Assembly (NCBI GenBank): GCA_900552265.1
Contig: URZE01000002.1
Location: forward strand, 124,001-188,000
DNA: 64,000 nt
Direction of reading: 5' to 3'
Source of the DNA: an uncultured Oscillospiraceae bacterium
GTDB taxonomy: Bacteria; Bacillota; Clostridia; Oscillospirales; Acutalibacteraceae
Part shown: one piece after another, positions 44,198 through 55,279 of the stretch
How positions within the stretch are numbered: the stretch's first letter is position 1
How the letters are laid out: each line of letters opens with the position of its first letter
Position numbers and translations under genes: made by a program
Notes under the pieces: model-generated
The model's input: the letters and a program-made list of their open reading frames with translations, nothing else
Database searches by the model: none
Told to the model about the DNA's origin: nothing

Positions 44198-45250
44198 ATG
44201 AGCTCAGAAATATTTGACGCACTTAGGACACTCGAAAAAGAACGTGGTATATCCATGGATTTTATGCTTGAAAAAATCAACAAAGCCATAGTAACAGCTT
44301 GTAAAAACGGGTATGACGGAAATGAGGACGTTATCGTAAATATTGACGAAGCTGAAGGAATATTCCAGGTTGAACTTCTTAAAACAGTTGTAGACGAAGT
44401 ATATTTACCCGGAAAAGAAATTTCTTTGGAAGATGCCAGAAAAATCAACAAAAAAGCAAATATCGGAGATCAAATCAAAATTATACTCGATACCAAAGAT
44501 TTTGGAAGAATAGCCGCTCAAACTGCACGAAATATAATACGTCAAGGAATCAAGGATGGCGAAAAAAATCAAATTGCTCAAGAATTCCAAAGCAAACAAA
44601 ATCAAATAGTAAGTGCACTTATAGAAAGAATAGATGAAAAAACCGGAGCCTTTACTCTTAGAATAGGAAAAGCAGAATCAACTCTCCCGAAAGGTGAACA
44701 GATAGGTACAGAAAACGTAAAAGAAGGTGACCACATAAAAGTTTACGTTTCAGAAGTAAAAATCATGGATAAGGGTCCTAAAATAATGATTTCGAGAAGT
44801 CATCCAAACTTTGTAAAAAAACTTTTCGAAAGCGAAATTCCCGAAATAAACGATGGCACAGTTGAAATAAAGTCAGTTTCAAGAGAGGCCGGTTCCAGAA
44901 GTAAGATTGCGGTATTTAGCCATAATTCCAATGTAGATGCGGTAGGTTCATGCATAGGTTCTCACGGAAGCAGACTTAGTGCCATAATAGAAGAACTTGG
45001 TGGAGAAAAAATAGACTTGATAGAATACAGTGATGAACCTGAAAAATATGTAGCAGCTGCTCTGGCTCCCGCAAATGTTATAAAAGTTGAATTCGATCCC
45101 GAAGTACCCGGTGTATGTCGTGCAACCGTTCCCGATAATCAGCTTTCGCTTTCCATAGGAAACCGTGGACAAAATGTAAGACTTGCGGCAAAACTTACCG
45201 GATACAAAATAGATATACGTCCGGAAAGCGGATTTTACGGAGAAAATTAA
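44198..45250 (+). CDS. nusA: Transcription termination/antitermination factor NusA
   Basis: NusA binds RNA polymerase and RNA and affects pausing and termination. The ATG at 44198 is preferred to an in-frame TTG at 44192, since AAGGAGA is then about 9 nt away. The 350-residue protein has the N-terminal polymerase-binding domain, an S1 domain, and two KH domains (VDAVGSCIGSHGSRLSAIIEEL and LSLSIGNRGQNVRLAAKLTGYKI). It lacks the acidic C-terminal repeats of proteobacteria, as is normal in Firmicutes. Confidence 0.97.
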   Translation: MSSEIFDALRTLEKERGISMDFMLEKINKAIVTACKNGYDGNEDVIVNIDEAEGIFQVELLKTVVDEVYLPGKEISLEDARKINKKANIGDQIKIILDTKDFGRIAAQTARNIIRQGIKDGEKNQIAQEFQSKQNQIVSALIERIDEKTGAFTLRIGKAESTLPKGEQIGTENVKEGDHIKVYVSEVKIMDKGPKIMISRSHPNFVKKLFESEIPEINDGTVEIKSVSREAGSRSKIAVFSHNSNVDAVGSCIGSHGSRLSAIIEELGGEKIDLIEYSDEPEKYVAAALAPANVIKVEFDPEVPGVCRATVPDNQLSLSIGNRGQNVRLAAKLTGYKIDIRPESGFYGEN

Positions 45251-45268
45251 AGTTAGGATGTCTGAATA

Positions 45269-45553
45269 TTGAAATTTACAAATATACCGATTAGAAAATG
45301 CATAGCTTGCCAACTGAAAAAGGATAAAAGCAATTTTATTATGGTAGTACGTTCCCCTAAAAAAGAAGTTTCGGAAAATTTTAAATTATTGGATGGAACC
45401 GAGAAAAAAGAAGGAAGAGCGGCATATATTTGTAAAAAAGCAGATTGTGTGAAAAATACCATACGATATCGAAAACTCGAAAAAATATTCAGAAAAAAAA
45501 TGAGCGAAGAATTATATGAAAATCTTAAAAAGGCAGAATTGATTTATGAATAA
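45269..45553 (+). CDS. ylxR: YlxR-family RNA-binding protein (RnpM-type)
   Basis: A 94-residue basic protein from TTG 45269, with RKCIACQLKKDKSNF and GRAAYICKKADCVKNTIRYRKLEKIF, the DUF448/YlxR signatures. Members bind RNA and one has been linked to RNase P modulation in Bacillus. It overlaps the next gene by 8 bases. Its place between nusA and infB is conserved in Firmicutes. Confidence 0.92.
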   Translation: MKFTNIPIRKCIACQLKKDKSNFIMVVRSPKKEVSENFKLLDGTEKKEGRAAYICKKADCVKNTIRYRKLEKIFRKKMSEELYENLKKAELIYE

Positions 45554-45869
45554 TCCTTTACTTTCGTTCTTGGGAATTACAAGAAAATCAGGTAATGTAG
45601 TTTTTGGAATGGACTCGGTAAAAAAAGAAATATTGAACGGTAAAATATGTCTTTTGGTAGTTACAAGCGATATTTCAGAAAATTCTTTTAAAGAAATTTC
45701 AAAAACTGCGAATCTTTACAACGTCGAAATATTAAAATCAGATTGTACAAAGGATGATATAGAATCAGCAACCGGAAAATATTCAGCAATAATGGGTATT
45801 TCTGATAAAAATTTTTCAAAAAAAATCATTTCAATTATAACTAACGGCACTAACTTGAAAACGCATTAA
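45546..45869 (+). CDS. ylxQ: L7Ae-family ribosomal/K-turn protein YlxQ
   Basis: A 107-residue protein with the L7Ae pattern: [21 protein letters not shown], then [17 protein letters not shown] and the strand-helix end. L7Ae proteins bind kink-turn RNA. YlxQ is the usual partner of YlxR before infB. Overlap with ylxR suggests coupled translation. Confidence 0.92.
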   Translation: MNNPLLSFLGITRKSGNVVFGMDSVKKEILNGKICLLVVTSDISENSFKEISKTANLYNVEILKSDCTKDDIESATGKYSAIMGISDKNFSKKIISIITNGTNLKTH

Positions 45870-45892
45870 AACAATCGGGAGGAATTCAATTT

Positions 45893-48322
45893 ATGATGAT
45901 AAAGTACAGAGTACACGAGGTGGCAAAAGATTTAGGCGTAGCAAGCAAAGATATAATTGCACTGCTTAAAGATTATCTCGGTCAGGAAAAGAAACACATG
46001 ACCGCTCTTAGTGAAGATGAACTGAATTTGATATTCGAGTATTACACTCAAAAAAATCAAGAAGAAAATTTTGACAGATATTTTGCTTCGAAAGATATTA
46101 CTGAAGAAACTGAAGAAAAATCTGATAAATCAAGTTCTAAAAAAATAAAAAAGGCTGAAGAACCAAAGAAAATTAAAGAAACTCCTTCACCTAAACTGTC
46201 TGCACAACCAAATTCACAGAATAAAACAAAATCTTCTATTAAACCTAAAGAACAAGCCAAAAAAGTTGTAAAAAATAATAAACCCAAATTTGAAAACAAG
46301 ATAATAATTACAGGAAGTTCTGATTCAAGTAACCTAATAAATTCCGATAAACCTCAAGGAAAAGTTATAAATACGAGAATCGAAAATGTAAACATAGATA
46401 AATACAATGAAAAATATGACCGCATTGCATCTGAAAAAATAAAAACAGATAATTCTGTCAACAAACAAAAAATCACTCAAAAATCTCAGCAGAGAAATAA
46501 ATTCAAAAATGCTAAAAGAGAGACCGAAGCCGAGCGTCTTAAACGTATTGCTGAAGAAAGAAAAGCAAAACCCATTACAGTTATGATTCCTGATGAAATA
46601 ACTGTTGGAGAATTGGCTTCTCGTCTAAAAGCAACTGCTGCGGAAGTAATTAAAAAATTAATGATGATGGGAACAATGGCTACTATCAACGATACCATAG
46701 ATTTTGATACAGCCAGTCTCGTAGCGATGGAGTTTCATGCAAAAATTGAAAAAGAAGAAGTAGTTACAATTGAAGAAATGATCATTGACGATAGCGAAGA
46801 CAAAGCAGAAGATTTAATACCCAGAGCACCTGTGGTAGTTGTTATGGGACACGTTGACCACGGAAAAACTTCTCTTTTGGATGCCATTCGTCACGCAGAT
46901 GTTATATCGACCGAAGCGGGTGGAATTACTCAGCACATAGGTGCGTACAGAATAAATGTCGGTGGACGTGATATAACTTTTCTTGATACACCCGGACATG
47001 AAGCTTTTACCACAATGCGTGCAAGGGGAGCTCAAATCACTGATATAGCTATTCTTGTGGTTGCGGCAGATGACGGAATAAAACCTCAAACAATAGAAGC
47101 TATCAATCATGCGAAAGCAGCTGAAGTTTCCATAATAGTTGCCATAAATAAAATGGATAAAGACGGTGCAAATCCTGAAAAAGTAATGCAGCAATTAACC
47201 GAATATGGTCTTGTTCCGGAAGCTTGGGGCGGAGACGTACCTTGTATCGAAGTTTCAGCAAAAAATAAAAAAGGTATTGACGAGCTGCTCGAAATGGTAA
47301 ATCTTGTTGCTGATATAAAAGAACTCAAAGCCAATCCAAAAAGAAAAGCCAAAGGAACAGTTATTGAAGCAAAACTTGATAAAGGCAGAGGTCCTGTTGC
47401 AACTATACTTGTTCAAAATGGTACACTTTATATCGGTGATACTGTGGTTGCGGGAACAGCCGTAGGTAGAGTAAGAGCTATGACTAATGATAAAGGTGAA
47501 CGTGTAAAATCAGCCGGACCTTCTGTTCCTGTAGCGATCACCGGTTTAGATACTGTTCCGAGCGGTGGAGATGTAGTAAATGCCGTATCAGATGAGAAAT
47601 TGGCAAAACAGCTCGTGGAACAACGCAGAAACAATCAAAAAGAAGCTGAGTTCAACAGCAGAACAAAGGTAACTCTTGACAATTTATTTGACCAGATGCA
47701 AGTCGGCGATATAAAGGAACTTAAAATAATAGTAAAAGGTGATGTCCAAGGTTCGGTTGAAGCTGTAAGACAATCTCTTGAAAAAATTTCAAATCCGGAA
47801 GTAAGAGTAAAAGTAATTCATGGAGCAGTAGGAGCAGTAAATGAATCAGATGTAATGCTTGCAAATGCTTCAAATGCAATTATCGTCGGATTTAACGTAA
47901 GACCTGAACCTGATGCTGCAGATACAGCTAAACGTGAAGGTGTTGATATACGTCTTTACAGAGTTATTTATGAATGTATCGAAGAAATAACCGATGCAAT
48001 GAAAGGAATGCTTGCTCCAAAATACAGAGAAGTTCAACTTGGACGTGCGGAATGTCGTGAAGTTTACAAAATTTCAAATGTCGGTGCCATCGCAGGTTGT
48101 TACGTTCTTTCGGGTAAAATTTCAAGAAATGCAAAAATAAGAGTGGTCCGTGACGGAATAGTAATCAGTGAAGATGAAATTTCATCACTCAAACGATTTA
48201 AAGATGATGCTAAAGAAGTTGCACAAGGTTTTGAATGCGGAATTGGATTACAAAGCTTTAACGATATAAAAGTAGGCGACGTATTTGAAGCATTCACTAT
48301 GGAAGAATACAGAGAAGATTAA
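45893..48322 (+). CDS. infB: Translation initiation factor IF-2
   Basis: IF-2 is the GTPase that places initiator tRNA on the ribosome. The 809-residue protein has an N-terminal IF2N domain, a long low-complexity Lys/Ser/Asn-rich linker (residues about 70-215), and a second IF2N domain. The G domain follows ([13 protein letters not shown] near residue 315, [13 protein letters not shown]), then C1 and C2 domains ending [15 protein letters not shown] precedes tandem ATGs at 45893 and 45896. Length is ordinary. Confidence 0.98.
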   Translation: MMIKYRVHEVAKDLGVASKDIIALLKDYLGQEKKHMTALSEDELNLIFEYYTQKNQEENFDRYFASKDITEETEEKSDKSSSKKIKKAEEPKKIKETPSPKLSAQPNSQNKTKSSIKPKEQAKKVVKNNKPKFENKIIITGSSDSSNLINSDKPQGKVINTRIENVNIDKYNEKYDRIASEKIKTDNSVNKQKITQKSQQRNKFKNAKRETEAERLKRIAEERKAKPITVMIPDEITVGELASRLKATAAEVIKKLMMMGTMATINDTIDFDTASLVAMEFHAKIEKEEVVTIEEMIIDDSEDKAEDLIPRAPVVVVMGHVDHGKTSLLDAIRHADVISTEAGGITQHIGAYRINVGGRDITFLDTPGHEAFTTMRARGAQITDIAILVVAADDGIKPQTIEAINHAKAAEVSIIVAINKMDKDGANPEKVMQQLTEYGLVPEAWGGDVPCIEVSAKNKKGIDELLEMVNLVADIKELKANPKRKAKGTVIEAKLDKGRGPVATILVQNGTLYIGDTVVAGTAVGRVRAMTNDKGERVKSAGPSVPVAITGLDTVPSGGDVVNAVSDEKLAKQLVEQRRNNQKEAEFNSRTKVTLDNLFDQMQVGDIKELKIIVKGDVQGSVEAVRQSLEKISNPEVRVKVIHGAVGAVNESDVMLANASNAIIVGFNVRPEPDAADTAKREGVDIRLYRVIYECIEEITDAMKGMLAPKYREVQLGRAECREVYKISNVGAIAGCYVLSGKISRNAKIRVVRDGIVISEDEISSLKRFKDDAKEVAQGFECGIGLQSFNDIKVGDVFEAFTMEEYRED

Positions 48323-48336
48323 AAGGAGTAAATTTT

Positions 48337-48687
48337 ATGGCAAGCCATAGAGCTCAACATAATTTTGAAAGTACGAAAAGAGAAATAAACGCAATAGTTC
48401 GAGATATGAAAGACCCACGTCTTGAAAACGGATTTATAAATATTTTGAAAATATCCTCTTCTTCTGACGGTTCCACGTACCATGTATTTGTGAGTTCATT
48501 GGATGGAATAGAAAGATCAGAAGAAGCTACTAAAGTTTTAAATTCAGCTGTGGGATTTGTTCAGAAGGAACTTGGAAAAAGATTACGGCTAAGACGTATA
48601 CCGAATATTAATTTTATCGCTACTAACGCAATTGAACATGCTATTGAAATATCAAAAAAAATTGATAATGAGCTGGTTTGTAAATAA
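48337..48687 (+). CDS. rbfA: 30S ribosome-binding factor A
   Basis: RbfA aids late 30S maturation and cold adaptation. The 116-residue protein has the KH-like fold pattern: VRDMKDPRL, VFVSSLDG and FVQKELGKRLRLRRIPNINFIA. AAGGAG precedes the ATG. It is part of the infB operon, in standard order. Confidence 0.96.
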   Translation: MASHRAQHNFESTKREINAIVRDMKDPRLENGFINILKISSSSDGSTYHVFVSSLDGIERSEEATKVLNSAVGFVQKELGKRLRLRRIPNINFIATNAIEHAIEISKKIDNELVCK

Positions 48688-48720
48688 TCAGCTCTCTTGC
48701 CTATTTTAGGAGGTTTTTAA

Positions 48721-49668
48721 ATGAATAATCTTTCCGAAATATCAAATATACTCAAAAAAAATGATTTTTTCTATATTCTCACTCATATGTATCCGGACGG
48801 AGATGCATTAGGATCTGCATTTGCATTATGTCGTGCACTTCAAAAATGTGGAAAACATGCAAAAGTTTTATATGAAAGTCCAATTCCTGAAAAATTTAAA
48901 TATTTAACTGAATTTGTAACAGAAGATAATTTTGACTTTAAATTTATAATAGCTGTAGATTTGGCCGATACGTCGTTACTCGAACCTAATTTTGAAAAAT
49001 ATAAAAACAAAATAGACATGTCTATAGATCATCACGTGTCAAACAAAAATTATGCTAAAATAAACTTTATTAATTCGGCAGCTGCAGCAAATTGTGAAAT
49101 AATTTATAAACTTTTAACAGAAATGAATATTATTCCTGACCCTGAAATATCCTCAGCTCTTTACACGGGAATATCCACCGATACGGGATGCTTTCAATAC
49201 TCAAATACAACCGCAGATACACATTCCATCACTTCCGAATTAATGAAACTTGGTGCTTCAACAGAAGAATTGAACGAAAATTTATTTTTAATAAAAACTC
49301 CTAAAAAGTTCGAATTTGAAAAGATTATATATAAGAATTTAGAATTTTCATTTGATTCAAAATGTGCAATTAGCTATGTTACCCTTAGCGAAATAGGCAA
49401 GATTGGAATAAGTGACAACGAGCTTGATGGAATTGCTTCTATTCCAATTAGAATAAAAGGCGTAAAAATAGGAATAACTCTCAGAGAAAAAACCGAAAAC
49501 TGCTTTAAAGTTTCTGTAAGAACTTTATCAGACATAGATGCAAATGACTTTTGTAGACACTTTGGCGGAGGCGGACATTCACGAGCTGGTGGATTCAATA
49601 TTTCAGGTGATCTAATTAATGTAAAAAATCAAATTTCAAATAGAATAAAATCAGTTATGGAATGGTAA
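48721..49668 (+). CDS. nrnA: DHH/DHHA1 phosphoesterase, NrnA-like
   Basis: NrnA-type proteins degrade short RNA and pAp, and related proteins cut cyclic dinucleotide products. The 315-residue protein has the DHH motifs MYPDGDALGSAFAL, VDLADTS and SIDHHVSN, plus a DHHA1 domain ending FGGGGHSRAGGF. AGGAGGT precedes the ATG. A nanoRNase gene between rbfA and truB is the usual Firmicutes layout. Confidence 0.93.
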   Translation: MNNLSEISNILKKNDFFYILTHMYPDGDALGSAFALCRALQKCGKHAKVLYESPIPEKFKYLTEFVTEDNFDFKFIIAVDLADTSLLEPNFEKYKNKIDMSIDHHVSNKNYAKINFINSAAAANCEIIYKLLTEMNIIPDPEISSALYTGISTDTGCFQYSNTTADTHSITSELMKLGASTEELNENLFLIKTPKKFEFEKIIYKNLEFSFDSKCAISYVTLSEIGKIGISDNELDGIASIPIRIKGVKIGITLREKTENCFKVSVRTLSDIDANDFCRHFGGGGHSRAGGFNISGDLINVKNQISNRIKSVMEW

Positions 49669-49671
49669 AAT

Positions 49672-50568
49672 ATGAACGGCATTATTATTGTGGACAAACC
49701 TCAAAATTATACTTCCTTTGATGTAATAGCAGTGTTAAGAAAAAAATTTAATCAAAAAAAGTTAGGACACATGGGTACTTTAGATCCCATGGCCACAGGA
49801 GTTTTACCTATTTTACTCGGTGATACAGCAAAATTTCAAATATTCACACAAGACAACGATAAAGAATATATTGCTAAAATGGAATTCGGATTAACTACCG
49901 ATACTTTGGATTCAACCGGAAAAATTTTGAGCAAAACCGAATGCCACATAAAAATTAAAAAATTTAACGAAGTTCTAAAAAATTTTGTAGGAGAAATTGA
50001 ACAAGTACCTCCTATGTTTTCTGCTATTAAAAAAAATGGAAAAAAATTGTGCGATTTAGCGAGAAAAGGAATCGAAATCGAAAGAGAAAAACGTAAAATA
50101 AATATAATAAGTATAAAAATTTTAGATTTTAATGAAGAAAAACAAACTGCAACCATAAAAGTAAAATGCTCTTGCGGTACCTACATACGTTCTCTGTGTA
50201 ACGATATAGGAAATTCTTTGGGATGTGGAGCAGTAATGATTGAACTTAGAAGAACGGAATCTAATGGATTTAATGAAAAAAATTCACTTACCATCGAAAA
50301 ATTAAAAAAATTAGAAGTAAATGAGCTCATAAAAGATTATATATTACCTACAGAACATCTTTTTAAAAATCTCAGAACAGTGAATATCTCTGAAGCTCAG
50401 GAAAAAAGATTTAGAAATGGTGGAGCTTTATCTATCGATAGAATTTATTCGGATTTTTCGCTAAATGAAAAAGAACACATTAAACTTTACAGCAAAAATC
50501 AATTTGTGGGCTTAGGTTGTGTTTCGTTAGAAAAAGAAGAAATCAAAGTTTTAAAATGTTTAAATTAA
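49672..50568 (+). CDS. truB: tRNA pseudouridine-55 synthase
   Basis: TruB makes pseudouridine 55 in the T loop of tRNAs. The 298-residue protein has GIIIVDKPQNYTSFDV and the catalytic loop LGHMGTLDPMATGVLPI with the nucleophilic Asp. KVKCSCGTYIRSLCNDIG and a C-terminal PUA-like end follow. The start lies 3 nt after the upstream stop. Confidence 0.96.
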   Translation: MNGIIIVDKPQNYTSFDVIAVLRKKFNQKKLGHMGTLDPMATGVLPILLGDTAKFQIFTQDNDKEYIAKMEFGLTTDTLDSTGKILSKTECHIKIKKFNEVLKNFVGEIEQVPPMFSAIKKNGKKLCDLARKGIEIEREKRKINIISIKILDFNEEKQTATIKVKCSCGTYIRSLCNDIGNSLGCGAVMIELRRTESNGFNEKNSLTIEKLKKLEVNELIKDYILPTEHLFKNLRTVNISEAQEKRFRNGGALSIDRIYSDFSLNEKEHIKLYSKNQFVGLGCVSLEKEEIKVLKCLN

Positions 50569-50603
50569 ATGCAAATATCTTTTCAAAAAGGTGGTGATTA
50601 TAC

Positions 50604-51161
50604 ATGAATATTCATAACGAACTAATTAAAAGCGAAAATCCTTCTGCTGTTGCTCTCGGATACTTTGATGGTATACACAAAGGTCATCAAAAAGTTATTT
50701 CAAAAGCAGTTTCTTTGAAAAAATTTGGACTTAAGCCAACTGTATTCACTTTTTCCAAAAATCCCAAATCAATACTTTCAAATACAATTGAAAATCGCAT
50801 TATGAACGTACAGGAAAAAGAAAATGCCATCGAAAAGCTTGGAATAGAAGAATTATATATTATCGATTTTCAAAAAATAATGAATTTGACTCCAGAAGAA
50901 TTTGTAAAAGATATATTATATAAAAAATTAAATGCTTATTCAGTAGTTTGCGGATTTAATTACCATTTCGGAAAAGGAGGATATTCTAATGCAGAAGATT
51001 TAAGGAAAATATGTAAAAATTATAATATAAAAACATACATCATAAAACCTGTTCTGTATAAATCTAAACCCATAAGTTCAACGAGAATTCGTCACGCTAT
51101 AAAATTCAATGATATTTCTCAAGTAACCAACATGACAAAAACAGAAAATAAAAATTATTAA
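50604..51161 (+). CDS. ribF: FAD synthetase domain of RibF (riboflavin kinase half missing)
   Basis: Normal bifunctional RibF is about 310 residues: an N-terminal FMN adenylyltransferase and a C-terminal riboflavin kinase. This protein has only 185 residues. The first domain is intact (ALGYFDGIHKGHQKVI, VCGFNYHFGKGG and ISSTRIRHAI), and it stops soon after the ISSTRIR motif, where the kinase half would begin. No kinase remnant is visible downstream and a terminator follows 18 bases later, so the short form looks settled. AAAGGTGGTGA precedes the ATG. Last gene of the operon. Confidence 0.88.
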   Translation: MNIHNELIKSENPSAVALGYFDGIHKGHQKVISKAVSLKKFGLKPTVFTFSKNPKSILSNTIENRIMNVQEKENAIEKLGIEELYIIDFQKIMNLTPEEFVKDILYKKLNAYSVVCGFNYHFGKGGYSNAEDLRKICKNYNIKTYIIKPVLYKSKPISSTRIRHAIKFNDISQVTNMTKTENKNY

Positions 51162-51178
51162 AAATTTTAAACGTAAAA

Positions 51179-51224
51179 GGCAGACATACTGTAAAATATT
51201 TACAATACATCTGTCTTTATTTTT
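51179..51224 (+). terminator. Terminator of the rimP-ribF operon
   Basis: GGCAGACATACTGTAAA (51179-51195) pairs with TTTACAATACATCTGTC (51199-51215) with three mismatches, followed by TTTATTTTT. Confidence 0.75.
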
Positions 51225-52076
51225 AAAACTTTATAAAATTAAAACAAATATAACACATATTAACTAATTCACAACTCATATAAATGATTTCTCTGGTGTG
51301 AGTAGTCAACTTAGATTTGAAAGGACTCAGTGATAAATAAGTTTCAAGTTAACTAAGATACCTATAAAAAAATCCATATAAAAATCACCTGATAATTAAT
51401 TTGGTTTAGTAGAAATTTAAATTATGGGCAAAATTAATGTGCTAAACTAAGAATAAATCTGAAAATTTAATTAAAATGATAATTTATTAAAAGAAATTAG
51501 CATGCAATAACATAAACATATGAACAATTTGGCATATACGGGATGGAATGGTAAACATTACATGTTTGTGCCATAATACCGGATAAAATATTGTATTGAT
51601 AATCAAAATGATTATAAGAATGTTATGTTAATGAAATGATAAAAGCGTCTTCATATTGTGAATACTTCACGAAAGATTAATTTATCCGGGTGGTTTATGG
51701 GGGCAAAAAAGTAATTTAATTATAATTCGAAGACCTATTTAAGTATAGAAATTTTCATATGTAAGTTTTAAATTTTGATGGGTGGACATGCCAGAAAAAT
51801 AAATATATAAAAAGCAATTAGATTAAGATGAAAAAATGATCGATTAAGTTTATTTTTTTGATCTGGGGATTTTTTTATTTTAATGACCTTAATAAGTGCA
51901 TGGTTGTCAGTAAAATTAAAAATTTATGGTAACATTATGGAGATGTTTTTATTTAATAATGAAAAAATCACCGAATATATGGATAAATATTTTATATGTA
52001 TATATAACAAATGTCAATTGAAAACATTTAAATTTTAATATATGATGATAACATTTTATTAAAATACAAATATCTA
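51225..52076. other. Long AT-rich gene-free stretch before groESL
   Basis: About 850 bases without a supported gene. Short frames occur (for example 51937-52038) but lack ribosome binding sites and recognisable sequence. No tRNA, clear hairpin RNA or repeat array was seen. It may be degraded sequence. Confidence 0.5.
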
Positions 52077-52105
52077 TTGATTTTTTATTGAATAGGTAAT
52101 AAAAT
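52077..52105 (+). promoter_or_regulatory. groESL promoter
   Basis: TTGATT at 52077-52082, 17 bases, TAAAAT at 52100-52105, directly upstream of the CIRCE element, the usual arrangement for HrcA repression. Confidence 0.7.
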
Positions 52106-52109
52106 ATCA

Positions 52110-52136
52110 TTAGCACTCAAAAAAGGAGAGTGCCAA
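52110..52136 (+). promoter_or_regulatory. CIRCE operator (HrcA binding site)
   Basis: TTAGCACTC, nine bases, GAGTGCCAA. It matches the CIRCE consensus TTAGCACTC-N9-GAGTGCTAA at 17 of 18 positions. HrcA represses groESL here and is relieved by heat. hrcA itself is outside the window. Confidence 0.95.
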
Positions 52137-52167
52137 TATGTTTAACTATTTCAAGGAGGTTTTTTAA

Positions 52168-52455
52168 ATGGCTACTATTAAGCCCATTTTAGACAAAGTT
52201 GTGGTTAAAGTCGAAAAAACAGAAAAATCTACGGGTGGCGGTATAATTTTAGCCGGTAGTTCCAAAGAGCAGCCCCTTACTGCCAAAGTCATAGCCAGAG
52301 GACCCGGAGGAATGATTGACGGAAAAGAAGTTAAAATGTATATAAACGAGGGAGATGTTGTTTTAGTCCCAAAACATGCCGGAACACCGTTTACATTGAA
52401 CGGAACTGAATATATAATCATATCGCAGTCTGAAATTTTGGCAATGATTGATTAA
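52168..52455 (+). CDS. groES: Co-chaperonin GroES
   Basis: GroES caps the GroEL cavity. The 95-residue protein has KPILDKVVVKVEK, the GGIILAGSSKEQP mobile loop and VLVPKHAGT. AAGGAGGT precedes the ATG. It is co-transcribed with groEL 51 bases downstream under CIRCE control. Confidence 0.98.
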   Translation: MATIKPILDKVVVKVEKTEKSTGGGIILAGSSKEQPLTAKVIARGPGGMIDGKEVKMYINEGDVVLVPKHAGTPFTLNGTEYIIISQSEILAMID

Positions 52456-52482
52456 TGTTTGAATAAACTCGTTAAAATTTAA

Positions 52483-54138
<1,656 letters not shown>

Positions 54139-54157
54139 TCTGCAAATTCAATTTTAT

Positions 54158-54187
54158 AAACACTCACCTATTGGTGGGTGTTTTTGT
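54158..54187 (+). terminator. Terminator of groESL
   Basis: AACACTCACC (54159-54168) pairs with GGTGGGTGTT (54173-54182) and is followed by TTTTTG. Confidence 0.85.
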
Positions 54188-54435
54188 GTTTAAGATAGAC
54201 TAAGTTATTTTCAAAATTTCAAATTTTTAATACGGATTTTTTACATGTATCGTGAAATATGAGAATTTTAAATATAAACCATTGAAATTTTGAACTTCGA
54301 ATTTAATAAATAGGATTAAAAATTCAATATCCTAATTACCACACTAAAAAATTAAAATTCACAATTTTAAAAATTTAATAATATTCTAAAACACATCTTT
54401 CTTACATAGTAATTATGCAAGGGGGATTTTTTAAT

Positions 54436-55191
54436 ATGAAAGTTTTTATAATTAACCGAAAAAAATTGATGATTATGGTAGGATGCATTATTACGGCAGT
54501 GGTATCATGCTTAATTTCACTTCAAAGCAATGTGTTTATGGCAAAAGAACGCAAGCTTCCGATTTACTGCGTTGACCGCCAAGACAAAGTCGTAAGTATT
54601 TCATTTGACGCTGCCTGGGGTAATGAGCAAACTCAAACTTTAATTGATATTCTTGCGAGTAAAGAGGTAAAAGCAACATTTTTTTTAGTGGGATTTTGGG
54701 CCGAAAAATACCCCGAATCCGTTAAAGCAATTGCTGCTGCCGGACATGATGTAGGAAACCATTCGGATACTCATCCGCATCTTCCAAAACTTGAAAAAGA
54801 AAAAGTTCTTGCACAAATAGAGGACTGCAATAAAAAAATCGAAGCAGCTGGAGCTCCAAGACCTACTTTATTCAGACCTCCATACGGAGATTACAACAAC
54901 TGTGTAGTAGAAAGTACAAACGAACTTAAAATGCATTGTATTCAGTGGGACGTAGACAGTCTTGACTGGAAAGACCCCACTCCTGACGACATGGTCAAAC
55001 GAATAAAAAGTAAAATTAAACCCGGTTCAATAATACTTATGCACAACGGAGCTAAAAACACTCCCGAAGCACTTCCTAAAATAATCGATACCATAAAAGG
55101 TGAAGGATATAAGATAATCCCAATATCCGAAATTATATATAAAGAAAATTATTCAATGGACAGTCAAGGAAAACAAATGTGCAATCAATAA
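54436..55191 (+). CDS. Polysaccharide deacetylase, PdaB-like
   Basis: A membrane-anchored NodB-domain enzyme, probably acting on peptidoglycan or another envelope glycan. From ATG 54436, with AGGGGGA upstream, the protein is 251 residues, with a membrane segment at about 8-30. The deacetylase core shows SFDAAWGNEQT, ATFFLVGFWAEKYP, the metal-binding GNHSDTHPHL, FRPPYGDYN, and IILMHNGAKNTPEALP. The SFDAAWG form of the first motif is typical of spore-cortex enzymes such as PdaB. The neighbouring sipL and spoIVA support a sporulation role. Confidence 0.85.
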   Translation: MKVFIINRKKLMIMVGCIITAVVSCLISLQSNVFMAKERKLPIYCVDRQDKVVSISFDAAWGNEQTQTLIDILASKEVKATFFLVGFWAEKYPESVKAIAAAGHDVGNHSDTHPHLPKLEKEKVLAQIEDCNKKIEAAGAPRPTLFRPPYGDYNNCVVESTNELKMHCIQWDVDSLDWKDPTPDDMVKRIKSKIKPGSIILMHNGAKNTPEALPKIIDTIKGEGYKIIPISEIIYKENYSMDSQGKQMCNQ

Positions 55192-55279
55192 AAATAACGG
55201 GTAATAAAAAGAGTTCGTATTGAATAGATTTTATTACCACAGCAAAATTCATTAATAAGCAAAACAAGGAGAGGTCAAA

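Noticed and set aside
51937..52038. 33-codon frame upstream of groESL
   Set aside because: No ribosome binding site and AT-driven composition. It is indistinguishable from chance.
51225..52076. CRISPR array or tandem repeat in the long AT-rich gaps
   Set aside because: No regularly spaced repeat was seen here or in the other gene-free stretches.
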